Shown here: positions 40,967-50,253 of the stretch, piece by piece
How the letters are laid out: every line of letters starts with the position of its first letter
Numbering within the stretch: position 1 is the first letter of the stretch
DNA from: Lachnospiraceae bacterium A4
Lineage (GTDB): Bacteria > Bacillota > Clostridia > Lachnospirales > Lachnospiraceae
Assembly: GCA_000403215.2 (NCBI GenBank)
Contig: KE159549.1
Span: forward strand, 194,930-258,929
Length of the DNA stretch: 64,000 nucleotides
Direction of reading: 5' to 3'
Made by a program: the position numbers and the translations under genes
Notes under the pieces: generated by a model
Seen by the model: only the letters and a program-made list of their open reading frames with translations
The model's database searches: none
Told to the model about the DNA's origin: nothing

Positions 40967-41877
40967 AAAAAGCATTATTTATAATCAATCCACATTCCGG
41001 CAAGGGATTAATCAAAAATAACCTGCTGGGGATTGTGGATATACTGGTAAAAAACGGATATGAAGTGACGGTCTATCCCACGCAGGGGCGCGGGGACGCA
41101 AGCCGCGCGATGCGCGGGCGGCACGAAAGTTATGAGCTGGTGGTGTGCAGCGGCGGGGATGGGACACTCGACGAGATTGTGACAGGCATGATGCAGTCTG
41201 GCTTTAAGACGACCATCGGGTATATACCGGCAGGGAGTACGAATGATTTTGCAAACAGTCTCAAGATTTCCTCCAGCATGAACACCGCGGCGGAGGCGGT
41301 GGTGAGCGGCACAGTTTTTTCCTGTGATGTGGGCAGGTTTAATGAGGACGTTTTTGTGTATATCGCGGCGTTTGGGCTTTTTACAGAGGTTTCCTACGGG
41401 ACGCGGCAGGAGATGAAGAATATGCTGGGACACATGGCATATATCCTTGAGGGCGTCAAGCATTTGCAGAACATCAAGTCCTATCATATGAAAGTGACAA
41501 ACGTGTCAGAAACTGGCGAGACGGCAGTGATCGAGGACGAATTTATCTACGGAATGATAACCAACTCGTACTCGGTGGGCGGTTTTAAGAGCATCGCTGG
41601 AAACGTTTTTAAGGGCAACATCGCGCTGGATGACGGGCTTTTTGAGGTGACACTGATTAAAATGCCTAAGAACCCGATGGAATTAAATTCTATTTTGGCC
41701 GCGCTTGCAATCCAGAATATTGATACAGAATATATGTACAGCTTTAAATCGGGCAGGCTCATCATTGAGTCGAAGGAGGAGGTGGCTTGGACGCTGGACG
41801 GGGAGTTTGGCGGAAAGCACCGTGAAGTGACGCTCGTGAATGAGAAGCAGGCGATGGACATTATGGTAAAGGAATAA
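40963..41877 (+). CDS. YegS/DgkB-type lipid kinase
   Basis: 304 residues. Diacylglycerol-kinase catalytic motifs: INPHSGKG at the N-terminus, VVCSGGDGTLDEIV and IPAGSTNDFANSL; the C-terminal beta domain ends with the typical DGEF motif (AWTLDGEFGG). It probably phosphorylates diacylglycerol or a related lipid at the membrane, recycling it into phospholipid synthesis. Substrate is not determined by sequence. ATGA overlap with whiA. Confidence 0.92.
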   Translation: MKKALFIINPHSGKGLIKNNLLGIVDILVKNGYEVTVYPTQGRGDASRAMRGRHESYELVVCSGGDGTLDEIVTGMMQSGFKTTIGYIPAGSTNDFANSLKISSSMNTAAEAVVSGTVFSCDVGRFNEDVFVYIAAFGLFTEVSYGTRQEMKNMLGHMAYILEGVKHLQNIKSYHMKVTNVSETGETAVIEDEFIYGMITNSYSVGGFKSIAGNVFKGNIALDDGLFEVTLIKMPKNPMELNSILAALAIQNIDTEYMYSFKSGRLIIESKEEVAWTLDGEFGGKHREVTLVNEKQAMDIMVKE

Positions 41878-41893
41878 AAAGGAAAATACGAAG

Positions 41894-43612
41894 ATGAAAC
41901 ACAGAGTAAAAGGGAGTCTGCTCTGGCTGCTGCTCGCCATGGTCATTGCGCTTGGCATTTTGTTTTACCAAAGCCTGTCATGGCATTATGAAATGCAGGG
42001 CGAGGTCACAGACCTGTCCGGGCTTCCGATCGAGAGCAGCGGCTATGAGGTGGTATATGCAGGCGGCGGTCCGGGGAAAAGCTTCACCGTGACCGGGGAG
42101 GATCCGCAGTTTTTGGTGGCGGTGCAAAATATACAGATCGGGGGAATCGAACTGGTATTTCACGACGCATGGCAGGCGAAAGAGCCGCTTCCAGTGCAGG
42201 TTTTTTATACAAAAGCAGGAGAGGAGTTTGCTGAGAAGCATTCTGTAAAAGGCTCGTTGAGGGAAGGCGAAGCCTCCATGCTGCTGCCGGTGCCTTTGGG
42301 AACATATCAGACACTGCGGTTTGACATGGACGGCGATTTTGCATTGTCCGCAGTGCGGAGCTGCTCTGCGCCGATGGCAGCGCAGGCGTATGTCTCAAGT
42401 GAGACGGCAGAAAAGTGTCTGTGGTATTTTCCGGCAGTCATCATCGGTTTTAGCCTGATTTACTGGGCGCATGGCGTCCGCAAAAGACAGGGCGGCTATA
42501 CAGGGCGCGCCTATCTCAAAAGTATTTTTTTAGGGCCGGAGACGTCAAGAGAACGCGCGGTGTATCTGGACTATCTGCGCGTGCTTGCGGCGGTGCTTGT
42601 GATACTGGCGCACGCCTGTTCACCGATGGTCGATGCCGCCGACGCGGACTGGAAAAGGCTGGTGCTTGTCTTGGGGCTGAGTCTGGGACTTTGCTGCAAT
42701 ATCCTGTATGTGATGCTCTCGGGCACGCTGCTGTTAGGCGGCGGACGGCAGCAAGAAGGCGTGCTTTCTTTTTATATCAGAAGAGCGTCGAAGGTGGTTA
42801 TACCGCTGATTGCCTATTATTTACTGTTATTGTATTTGAATCATGAAGTCGCATTTTTGCCGCCGCGGCAGATTGGCGCCGCGTTAAAGCGCGTGATGAC
42901 AGGGGCGCCCGATGTGGGGCCGCATCTGTGGCTGATCTACACGATTGCTGCGCTGTATCTCGTGACGCCGTTTTTCCGTGTGATGGTACAACATATGAGT
43001 GATACGCTGCTGGCTTCTCTGGCGGTGGTGGTTTTGGTGCTGAACACGCTGACGACCTATCTTCCGCTGTTTGGCATGGCGTTTGGGGCGACGACGTTTC
43101 TGGCAGGCTGGGAGGGCGTCTTTTTGCTGGGCTATATCCTGACAAGGCAGGACAGCGTGGCGGGCGCACCGCGCAGAAACAGGTGGATATTGCTTGCGGC
43201 GGTAGTGTCCTATATTATTATGGTATTGGTGGTCTTTCTGGATTCCGGCAAGATGAATCTGGTGTATGGCGGCACGCCGCCGATTGTAATAGCCTCCAGC
43301 GGTATTTTTGTATTGTTTTTAAAATACAAAAACTGGTTTCAGGACAAATCAAACGCCGTTGTGCGGCTGTGCTCAAAATACAGCTATTCCATCATTCTGA
43401 TTCACTGGTATGCGCTCTTTGTCGTGGTGCAGGGCAAGCTTCATATTACGGCGCTGCGCTTTGGGTGTCTTGGCGGTATTGCGGCGAGCGTGGCGGCGAC
43501 CTTTGCAGTGTGTCTTGTGATGGCGCTCGTATTTGACAATACAGTTGTGATTGTGTGCAATGTGCTTTTTGACCAAGTGGTACACCGCGTCAGGAAATCT
43601 GGCGGTAATTGA
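41894..43612 (+). CDS. Membrane acyltransferase (acyltransferase family 3) with extra N-terminal domain
   Basis: 572 residues. One membrane helix at about 10-28, an extracytoplasmic region to about 175, another helix at about 178-194, then the acyltransferase-3 core of about ten helices beginning YLDYLRVLAAVLVILAHAC (catalytic histidine). Such enzymes transfer acetyl or other acyl groups to sugars or cell-envelope glycans across the membrane. The N-terminal beta-rich extension (LSGLPIESSGYEVVYAGGG) is not part of the usual family and may bind the acceptor. Substrate unknown. Confidence 0.85.
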   Translation: MKHRVKGSLLWLLLAMVIALGILFYQSLSWHYEMQGEVTDLSGLPIESSGYEVVYAGGGPGKSFTVTGEDPQFLVAVQNIQIGGIELVFHDAWQAKEPLPVQVFYTKAGEEFAEKHSVKGSLREGEASMLLPVPLGTYQTLRFDMDGDFALSAVRSCSAPMAAQAYVSSETAEKCLWYFPAVIIGFSLIYWAHGVRKRQGGYTGRAYLKSIFLGPETSRERAVYLDYLRVLAAVLVILAHACSPMVDAADADWKRLVLVLGLSLGLCCNILYVMLSGTLLLGGGRQQEGVLSFYIRRASKVVIPLIAYYLLLLYLNHEVAFLPPRQIGAALKRVMTGAPDVGPHLWLIYTIAALYLVTPFFRVMVQHMSDTLLASLAVVVLVLNTLTTYLPLFGMAFGATTFLAGWEGVFLLGYILTRQDSVAGAPRRNRWILLAAVVSYIIMVLVVFLDSGKMNLVYGGTPPIVIASSGIFVLFLKYKNWFQDKSNAVVRLCSKYSYSIILIHWYALFVVVQGKLHITALRFGCLGGIAASVAATFAVCLVMALVFDNTVVIVCNVLFDQVVHRVRKSGGN

Positions 43613-43671
43613 ATCAAATCGCAGGAAACTGCATAGTATATAGTAACGACAGACTGCCGGGTGGGAAGCCT

Positions 43672-44352
43672 GTGAGAAAACTGACCGGAGTGCTGACCTT
43701 TATGGTGTGCGTTCCCTTGATTGGGACGATTTTTATCAAGCCAGTGCGTGAGCCGTGGAAACAGGAGGACGAGGATGTGAGCGTGCTCGACGAAAGTTTT
43801 CAGGTGGTGGTGGAGGAGGAGATCGGCACCTTTTACTATCAGCCTGAAATGCTGACGGGGCTTTTGATGTACCGCGTGATTCCAGAGGATACGGTCTTTA
43901 GCAGCTCGGAGGATTTTATCGTGCGCGAGGACGCGGCATACGATCCGGAACAGGAGTATCTCAAGGCGCTTGCCATCGTGTGCCGCAGCAATATTGCCGC
44001 GGCGTGGGAGGGTGAGCAGTGCCCGGAATTGTTATTGTATGAACAGATGGCATTTGAGGCAGACAAATTTTACAGAATTTTACAGACGCTGCCTGAGGAC
44101 AGCAGGCGGGTAAAATTAAATGAGATCGAGCGGGCAGTTGATGCCACAAAAGGAGTTGTGATTACGAGAGATGGCGCGGTAATGACAGCTCCTTTTTTTA
44201 CCACTTCCCCGTCTGACATGCTTGTCTCAGAAGTTGGAAGCGGCGATGGATTTTCGCTCAATTACGCCTATGAGCTGGCGGTTTCAGGCATGGATTTTTA
44301 TGCCATACTCAAGTACTTTTACGGCGATATCAAGGTCTCTATTTACGAATAA
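43672..44352 (+). CDS. SpoIID-like protein, catalytic residue apparently changed
   Basis: 226 residues from a GTG at 43672 behind GGTGGGAAG; an in-frame TTG at 43609, overlapping the acyltransferase stop, is possible. An N-terminal membrane helix (LTGVLTFMVCVPLIGTIFI) is followed by a diverged SpoIID/LytB domain: EYLKALAIVCRSNIAAAW, AVDATKGVVITRDGAVMTAPF and FYAILKYFYGDIKV. SpoIID is a lytic transglycosylase that drives forespore engulfment with SpoIIM and SpoIIP. In the segment expected to read like GVVxxEMP the protein has GLLMYRVIP, so the catalytic glutamate seems lost. The next gene resembles spoIIQ, which supports the assignment. Confidence 0.7.
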   Translation: MRKLTGVLTFMVCVPLIGTIFIKPVREPWKQEDEDVSVLDESFQVVVEEEIGTFYYQPEMLTGLLMYRVIPEDTVFSSSEDFIVREDAAYDPEQEYLKALAIVCRSNIAAAWEGEQCPELLLYEQMAFEADKFYRILQTLPEDSRRVKLNEIERAVDATKGVVITRDGAVMTAPFFTTSPSDMLVSEVGSGDGFSLNYAYELAVSGMDFYAILKYFYGDIKVSIYE

Positions 44353-44426
44353 AACGATGAATAAAAACCTCCTATCGGGTCAATGCTATAGACAGGCAAA
44401 GGGCTTGCCGGAAATGGAGGGAAAGG

Positions 44427-45323
44427 ATGAACAGACGAAACAACAAACGTCCTGCCTTGCAGAAAGAAAAGATCAGTATCATTGCAGCATCAGTATTTGT
44501 GCTGTCAGCACTTACTCTTGCGGGCGTGTATATGTCAGCGCAGGGCGACAAGAAAAAGGAAGAAAATCGTATAGATTTCGCAAAACTTGAACAGGAAAAC
44601 ATTACAGCGGAGGAAAACGGTACGGGTCTGGCAGATACCAGATTTGTGTCGGGGAAGGCACAGGCGGAGATGGATACCAAGAAAAACGCACAGACAGATC
44701 ACCGGTTTGGCGAGTCCGATCTGTATGATCTGAGCGACAACAATGACATGGATGTCGATCCAGCTTTCACGGAGGTGAATTCCGGACAGGTGGAGAACAC
44801 CAAACAGGACGGGGCAAAGGCAGGCACCGACAAGGCGGCAGTATTTATGGAAGGGCAGGAGCCTGAGCAGGAGCTTGTGGCAGAAACACCGCTGTTTTTC
44901 TCAGAGGAGGACTCGCTCGCACTGCCCGTCATCGGCGATGTACTTCTTGACTACAGCATGGATAAGGCGGTGTACCACGCTACCATGCAGCAGTATCACT
45001 ACAATCCGGCACTGGTCGTAGCGGCGAGTGAGGGGCAGACCATCACGGCGGCGGCAGACGGCATTGTGTCTGATGTTTATTACGATTCCCAGACGGGAAA
45101 CACCATTCGTTTTGACCTTGGAAACGGCTATATGCTCACCTATGGACAGCTCAGTGACATCAGCCTCAAAGCGGGCGACCATGTCGCAGCGGGCGATGTT
45201 GTCGGCAAGGTGGCGAAGCCTACGATCTATTATACCCAAGAGGGAACTAATGTTTACTATAAACTCACCAAGGACGGTGTGCCGATCGACCCTTTAAAGA
45301 GACCTGCAAGTCAGGCGGAATAA
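44427..45323 (+). CDS. SpoIIQ-like M23-fold protein, likely non-catalytic
   Basis: 298 residues with GGAGG before the ATG. Short cytoplasmic basic N-terminus, one membrane helix (residues about 17-33), an acidic linker, and a C-terminal M23/LytM beta domain (GQTITAAADGIVSDVYYD, GNGYMLTYGQLSDISLKAGDHVAAGDVVGKV). Zinc ligands are missing: the HxGxD position reads NPALVV, the HL motif reads GQL, and the HxH reads YYK. Bacillus SpoIIQ is also a degenerate M23 protein, anchoring the engulfing membrane through SpoIIIAH. Some Clostridia keep an active form; this one does not appear to. Confidence 0.75.
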   Translation: MNRRNNKRPALQKEKISIIAASVFVLSALTLAGVYMSAQGDKKKEENRIDFAKLEQENITAEENGTGLADTRFVSGKAQAEMDTKKNAQTDHRFGESDLYDLSDNNDMDVDPAFTEVNSGQVENTKQDGAKAGTDKAAVFMEGQEPEQELVAETPLFFSEEDSLALPVIGDVLLDYSMDKAVYHATMQQYHYNPALVVAASEGQTITAAADGIVSDVYYDSQTGNTIRFDLGNGYMLTYGQLSDISLKAGDHVAAGDVVGKVAKPTIYYTQEGTNVYYKLTKDGVPIDPLKRPASQAE

Positions 45324-45348
45324 ATCAGGAAGGGCATGGTTTTATAGA

Positions 45349-46533
45349 ATGCTTTTATTGGAAAATGCGGCAATCCGCAGCATGAGTGATGCGATATGCG
45401 AGAAGTATCAGGCAGACATCTTTGAGGGAAGCATACTTATCAAGGATGGGAAAATCCTTGAAGTGTCCCCGAACATCGAACTCCCTCAGTCTGCGGACTG
45501 CATGAAAATAAATATGAATCATTATCTGGTAATGCCGGGTCTTATCGAGGCGCACTGTCATATGGGTATCACCGAGGAGAAGAAGGGGCAGGAGGGGGAC
45601 GACTGCAATGAGACAGTCCATCCCGTCACCCCGATGCTCCGTGCCATTGACGCCATCAATACGATGGACGCCGCCTTTGCGGACGCTGTGAGAGCGGGCA
45701 TTACCTCTGCAAACATTGGTCCCGGCAGCGCGAATGTTGTCGGCGGCCAGTTTGCCGTTGTCAAGACGAGCGGCAGACGAATTGACGACTTGATTGTCAA
45801 ATTCCCCTCCGCGATGAAAATCGCCTTTGGGGAGAATCCAAAGATGAACTATGCAGGAATGAACACCTCGCCTGTCACGCGCATGGCGATTGCAGGGCTG
45901 CTGCGCGAGGAGCTGGTCAATGCGCGGGATTATTTAGAGAAGCGCGATCAGGGCAATGCGGATGTCAATCTCCACTATGAGGCGTGGCGCCCTGTGTTTG
46001 CCAAGGAGATTCCGCTCAAGGCGCATGTGCACCGCGTGGATGATATTTTTACGGCAATCCGTATTGCCAAGGAATTTGACTTGAACATGACGCTCGACCA
46101 TTGCAGCGAGGGACATTTGATCGCCGAGGAAATCTTAGCGTCCGGTTATCCGGCAATCGTGGGGCCAGATCTGACGACCCGCAATAAGATTGAGGTACAG
46201 AATGTGGCGTTTAAGACGGCGGGCATTCTCGCCAATGCGGGCGTGATGGTGTCCGTCACGACAGACCACCCTGTCTCCCTGATTCAGTCGCTGCCAATCT
46301 GTGTGGGGCTGAGTGTCAAGCATGGGCTTTCACTCGAGGACGGATTTAGGGCGCTGACCATCAATGCCGCCAAAATCTGCGGCGTGGCGGACCGCATCGG
46401 CAGCATCGAGCCGGGAAAAGATGCGGACCTTGCCATCTATGACGGTAATCCGATGGAAATTTTTACACATACCATGATGACCATCATTGACGGGGAGATT
46501 GTATTCCGCAATGAATTGTTTCCTGAAATTTAA
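45349..46533 (+). CDS. Metal-dependent amidohydrolase
   Basis: 394 residues. Amidohydrolase barrel with ordered metal ligands: LIEAHCHMG near residue 65, KAHVHRVDDI near 225, LDHCSEGH near 247 and TTDHP near 306, flanked by the small beta domain (GSILIKDGKIL at the start; GKDADLAIYDGNP at the end). It resembles imidazolonepropionase-like hydrolases and N-acetyl-sugar deacetylases, but the substrate cannot be assigned. It follows the spoIIQ-like gene by 25 bp and may share its transcript. A hairpin with T-run follows (46557-46619). Confidence 0.88.
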   Translation: MLLLENAAIRSMSDAICEKYQADIFEGSILIKDGKILEVSPNIELPQSADCMKINMNHYLVMPGLIEAHCHMGITEEKKGQEGDDCNETVHPVTPMLRAIDAINTMDAAFADAVRAGITSANIGPGSANVVGGQFAVVKTSGRRIDDLIVKFPSAMKIAFGENPKMNYAGMNTSPVTRMAIAGLLREELVNARDYLEKRDQGNADVNLHYEAWRPVFAKEIPLKAHVHRVDDIFTAIRIAKEFDLNMTLDHCSEGHLIAEEILASGYPAIVGPDLTTRNKIEVQNVAFKTAGILANAGVMVSVTTDHPVSLIQSLPICVGLSVKHGLSLEDGFRALTINAAKICGVADRIGSIEPGKDADLAIYDGNPMEIFTHTMMTIIDGEIVFRNELFPEI

Positions 46534-46556
46534 GAAAATCTTTCGATTTCATACAT

Positions 46557-46619
46557 CTTCTTTTTTCGTTTTCGCTGATAGACTTATCGGTATCAAAACG
46601 AAAGAGGAAGGTGTTTTTT
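46557..46619 (+). promoter_or_regulatory. Hairpin that both buries the dedA ribosome site and resembles a terminator
   Basis: 46557-46572 can pair fully with 46595-46610 (16 bp, two G-U), enclosing a smaller GATA/TATC stem. The 3' arm contains AAAGAGGAAGG, the dedA Shine-Dalgarno, and is followed by GTGTTTTTT just before the ATG at 46620. It may be a terminator of the upstream operon, a translation switch for dedA, or both. Confidence 0.6.
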
Positions 46620-47129
46620 ATGAGTCTGGATACCGTCACTTGCTATTTTAGCCAATACGGGGCGGTTGCAATCTTTGTCATTGTCCTGCTGGAGTACATG
46701 AATCTTCCGGGATTTCCTGCCGGGGTGATTATGCCGCTCTCAGGCGTGATGGCGGCGCGGGGGAATATCAGCTTTTGGGGCGTCATGATCATTACGCTTT
46801 TGGCAGGCGTGGCAGGAAGCTGGATTTTGTACGCGGTGGGGTATGCCGGCGGCAGTGTGCTGCTGGAAAAGTATCTGGCAAAATTTCCCAAGCACCGTTC
46901 TGCCATTGAGAAGAATTTTGCGCTCATACGCGGGCGGGGCTGTGTGGGCATCTTGATCGGCAAGCTGATTCCGGTGGTGCGGACGCTGATCTCGATACCG
47001 GCAGGCGTGCTAAAGTTTGATTTTGCGAAATATACAATCAGTTCGGCGCTCGGTGTATTTTTGTGGAATCTGGTGTTTGTCGGCGCCGGGTATTTGCTGG
47101 GAGATACGGTTTTTGCATACATTGGGTGA
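46620..47129 (+). CDS. DedA-family membrane protein
   Basis: 169 residues from the ATG at 46620; a GTG at 46611 sits on the ribosome site and is less likely. Typical DedA (SNARE-associated/VTT) layout: reentrant ALLEYMNLPGFPAGVIMPLSG-like segment, GSWILYAVGYAGG, and the conserved GKLIPVVRTLISIPAG with arginine, then a final membrane helix. Family members act in membrane homeostasis, and some flip lipid carriers such as undecaprenyl phosphate. Which lipid is moved here is not known. Confidence 0.9.
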   Translation: MSLDTVTCYFSQYGAVAIFVIVLLEYMNLPGFPAGVIMPLSGVMAARGNISFWGVMIITLLAGVAGSWILYAVGYAGGSVLLEKYLAKFPKHRSAIEKNFALIRGRGCVGILIGKLIPVVRTLISIPAGVLKFDFAKYTISSALGVFLWNLVFVGAGYLLGDTVFAYIG

Positions 47130-47187
47130 CAGGTGTGATATACTGGAGGAGTCATAGATTACATCAAAGTACAGGGGGAACGATAAC

Positions 47188-47895
47188 ATGGAAGCATATC
47201 ATATTTTGATTGTTGAGGACGACAAGGAAATACGGGAGGGGATAGAGATTTATCTGAAAAATCAGGGCTACAGCGTGACGCAGGCTGCGGACGGCATAGA
47301 GGGACTTCAAAAAATCGAGTCGGAGGAATTTCATCTCGCCATTGTCGATATCATGATGCCGCGGATGGACGGTATCACGATGATGATGAAGGTGCGTGAA
47401 AAAAAATACGAGTTTCCGGTGATCATGCTCTCTGCAAAGTCGGAGGAGGTGGATAAGATTATGGGGCTTAATATGGGCGCGGACGACTATGTGACGAAGC
47501 CCTTTACGACCATGGAGCTGCTCGCGCGCGTCAATTCGCATCTGCGGCGCTACCAGCGCTATCTCGACGCGGTGACAGAGCAGGAAAATCATGACAGGAT
47601 TCATATGATTGGCGGGCTGGAGCTGAATGAAGATACAGTCGAGGTCACGGTCGATGGCAACCCGGTCAAGCTGACGCCGATTGAGTTCAAAATTTTACTG
47701 CTCTTGATGAAAAATCCGGGCAGGGTGTTTTCCGCCGATGAGATTTACGAGCGGGTGTGGAACGAGCAGGCGATCAATACAAATACAATTATGGTGCATG
47801 TGAGGAAGATTCGGGAGAAGATTGAGATCAATCCGAATGACCCGAAGTATTTAAAGGTGGTGTGGGGTGTTGGATACAAGATTGAAAAACAATAA
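47188..47895 (+). CDS. OmpR-family response regulator
   Basis: 235 residues. Receiver domain with acidic pocket IVEDDKE, phosphoacceptor D54 in VDIMMP, the threonine/serine in MLSAKS and lysine in VTKPFT; then a winged-helix DNA-binding domain (PVKLTPIEFKILLLLMKNPGRVFSADEIYERVW). An extended -10 (TGATATACT, 47136-47144) precedes it. The kinase gene overlaps by 29 bp, so the two form a cognate pair. Target genes unknown; the adjacent OPT transporter is a candidate. Confidence 0.96.
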   Translation: MEAYHILIVEDDKEIREGIEIYLKNQGYSVTQAADGIEGLQKIESEEFHLAIVDIMMPRMDGITMMMKVREKKYEFPVIMLSAKSEEVDKIMGLNMGADDYVTKPFTTMELLARVNSHLRRYQRYLDAVTEQENHDRIHMIGGLELNEDTVEVTVDGNPVKLTPIEFKILLLLMKNPGRVFSADEIYERVWNEQAINTNTIMVHVRKIREKIEINPNDPKYLKVVWGVGYKIEKQ

Positions 47896-50140
47896 AAAGG
47901 CGCTGCGGCTGGCAGTGTTTGCCGTGATGCTGGCAGCCGCCTGCTTCGCATTTGTTGCAGCATTTTATAAGTTTCGTGTGAACGAATATTGCGCGGAGAA
48001 TGGCAGCGGCTTTGAGGCAGAGGGATTTATCACGATTTTGTTTCGGAGTAATTACGTGCTGTATCCTGAGGTGCTCGAAAAGAGCGGCAAGGATATACAG
48101 CTTGAGGACCTCTATCTCACCTTTTCGGAGGAGTCTGTTGAGCGCGTGGCGATGAACGAGTATTTTGAAAATGTGGCGAGATATACAGGCAGCGCTGAAC
48201 AGTTCAAGGCAAACGTCATTGAAAAACTGAACATGGAGGTCGCAAGCATCAAGGAGGAGTATGTTTCCAATCTCGCCGTGAGCACGGATTACTGTGTGAT
48301 TGATACCACGACACAGACAATCTTAAAAAATACGACGCGAGAACCAGAGCTTCTGGCGACAGAGGAAAACTCAGCGTATGCTTATTATCTGGTGCTGTGC
48401 TATGATCAAAATGGCAGGCTTGCCGACATCAGAGTCAAAGGAAACAACACAGAGCAGTTTATAAAAAATGTGCAGCTTGCCGCCAATTCAACAGACACCC
48501 TTTGCATGTCGGATTACGGGAAATCGACACAGGTTGTGATGGTGAGCGATGACGAAACGGCATACGGAAAAGTGACCGTCACACAAAAAAATCCGCAGAA
48601 TGCAGTCTTTATCTATGCCATGACTTCAGAGCAGCTCGAGCAGTTTTCATGGATGACAGAATTTTCCTCGCAGAGAGGAATGATCGCCAACGTTACCAGA
48701 GAAAGGCTGTATGATTTGCTTGGCATTGGGAATCTGTATCTTACGTTTCTTGGCATCATGGCAGTGCTGTTTGCCGTCATTGCAAGATGCAGACCGCATC
48801 TGACCGCGGACACAGCGGGGGCGCGTCTTGCTGCTGAGCTGGTTTTTCTGATGCTGTTTGTGCTTTCATTTGATTTGCAAATGAACGTGGTGGAGCTGGT
48901 CTACTATGTCAGTGAGGTCGTCCGCATGGGTGAGGAAGGAATTTTCTGCACAACGTTTGCAGTGATGGTGGTGCTGTTTGGCGCGTGGTACTGGGGGCTT
49001 TTGAGCGTGCGCGAGCTGTTTATGGACTTTGGCTCTTTTGTCAGAAAAAGAAGCCTGATTTACCGCTATTGGAATCAAATCAAGGCTTTTTGCAGACGCA
49101 TTTGGGACAAATGGAAGGCGGTGTTCACGATTGAAGGGCTGGACAAAGATGTCTTAAAGCCGTTGAAACGGTATATCACCATACAGCTTATCGTTTGCTC
49201 GCTTGCGTGCTGCTTCTGGTTTTTTGGGATTTTTGCGCTGTTTTGCTGCTCGGCGCTGCTTTATCTGTGGATGAAGCGCTATGCAAATAATCTGCAGATG
49301 CAGTATCAACGTCTGCTGGAGGCGACAAACGCGATCGCGCAGGGGCGGTTTGACAATCCGCTCACGGAGGATTTCGGGATTTTTGAGCGCTACAAAACGG
49401 AGCTGTCCCAGATACAGGACGGCTTTGGCAAGGCGGTCGAGGACGAGGTGCGGAGCCAGCGCATGAAAACAGAACTGATCACAAATGTATCGCATGATTT
49501 AAAGACGCCGCTCACAGCGATTATCACATATGTAGATCTGTTAAAAGAAGAAAACGTCACGCCGGAGCAGCGCCGCTCGTATCTGGACACACTCGAGCGC
49601 AAATCGCTGCGCTTAAAGGTCTTAATAGAAGATTTGTTTGAAATCAGCAAGGCAAGCAGCGGCAATGTGCGGTTTTATCCGGTTGCAGTGGATATCTGCA
49701 ATCTCATGCGTCAGGTGTACTTGGAGCATGAACAGCAAATGACTGAAAATGGTCTGGACGTGCGCTTTGACTTGCCGGAGGAGAAGCTGATCTTGCAGCT
49801 TGACAGCCAAAAGACCTATCGGATTTTTGAGAATCTGTATGTCAATGTGACCAAATATGCCCTGCCCAACACCCGCGTGTACGTGCAGGCGAGAGTCATT
49901 ATCATCAAGGAGGGAATACACACAATCCATATTGAGATGAAGAACATCTCGGCGCAGGAGCTGACCGTCACGCCGACAGACCTCACGGAGCGCTTTGTGC
50001 GCGGGGACGCGTCGCGCAACACGGAGGGAAGCGGGCTGGGACTTGCGATTGCCAAGAGCTTCTCAGAGCTGCAAGGCGGCAGGTTTTACGTCGAGATTGA
50101 TGGGGATTTGTTCAAGGCAGTGCTCGAGTGGGATACATAA
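47867..50140 (+). CDS. Membrane sensor histidine kinase
   Basis: 757 residues starting at a GTG inside the end of the response-regulator gene (a TTG at 47870 is also possible). Membrane helix near residues 13-35, an extracytoplasmic sensor of about 250 residues, then several helices (about 285-305, 320-345, 360-385, 440-480), a HAMP-like linker (ATNAIAQGRFDNPLTEDF), the dimerisation box NVSHDLKTPLTAI with H543, and an ATPase domain with N box (ENLYVNVTKYA) and GSGLGLAIAKSF. The sensor region matches no domain I recognise. Ligand unknown. Confidence 0.94.
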   Translation: MLDTRLKNNKKALRLAVFAVMLAAACFAFVAAFYKFRVNEYCAENGSGFEAEGFITILFRSNYVLYPEVLEKSGKDIQLEDLYLTFSEESVERVAMNEYFENVARYTGSAEQFKANVIEKLNMEVASIKEEYVSNLAVSTDYCVIDTTTQTILKNTTREPELLATEENSAYAYYLVLCYDQNGRLADIRVKGNNTEQFIKNVQLAANSTDTLCMSDYGKSTQVVMVSDDETAYGKVTVTQKNPQNAVFIYAMTSEQLEQFSWMTEFSSQRGMIANVTRERLYDLLGIGNLYLTFLGIMAVLFAVIARCRPHLTADTAGARLAAELVFLMLFVLSFDLQMNVVELVYYVSEVVRMGEEGIFCTTFAVMVVLFGAWYWGLLSVRELFMDFGSFVRKRSLIYRYWNQIKAFCRRIWDKWKAVFTIEGLDKDVLKPLKRYITIQLIVCSLACCFWFFGIFALFCCSALLYLWMKRYANNLQMQYQRLLEATNAIAQGRFDNPLTEDFGIFERYKTELSQIQDGFGKAVEDEVRSQRMKTELITNVSHDLKTPLTAIITYVDLLKEENVTPEQRRSYLDTLERKSLRLKVLIEDLFEISKASSGNVRFYPVAVDICNLMRQVYLEHEQQMTENGLDVRFDLPEEKLILQLDSQKTYRIFENLYVNVTKYALPNTRVYVQARVIIIKEGIHTIHIEMKNISAQELTVTPTDLTERFVRGDASRNTEGSGLGLAIAKSFSELQGGRFYVEIDGDLFKAVLEWDT

Positions 50141-50177
50141 ATTTCAAGAAAAGTGTCAATTCTATATCGTAAATAGG

Positions 50178-50222
50178 AAATAGCTTAGCAGAATCTGATT
50201 TCGATGTCTGCTAAGCTATTTT
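50178..50222 (+). terminator. Intrinsic terminator after the two-component genes
   Basis: A 15-bp stem AAATAGCTTAGCAGA/TCTGCTAAGCTATTT with a 14-nt loop and trailing T residues. Confidence 0.85.
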
Positions 50223-50253
50223 GATTTGTGTATGATCGAAGGAGTGAGTCAAA

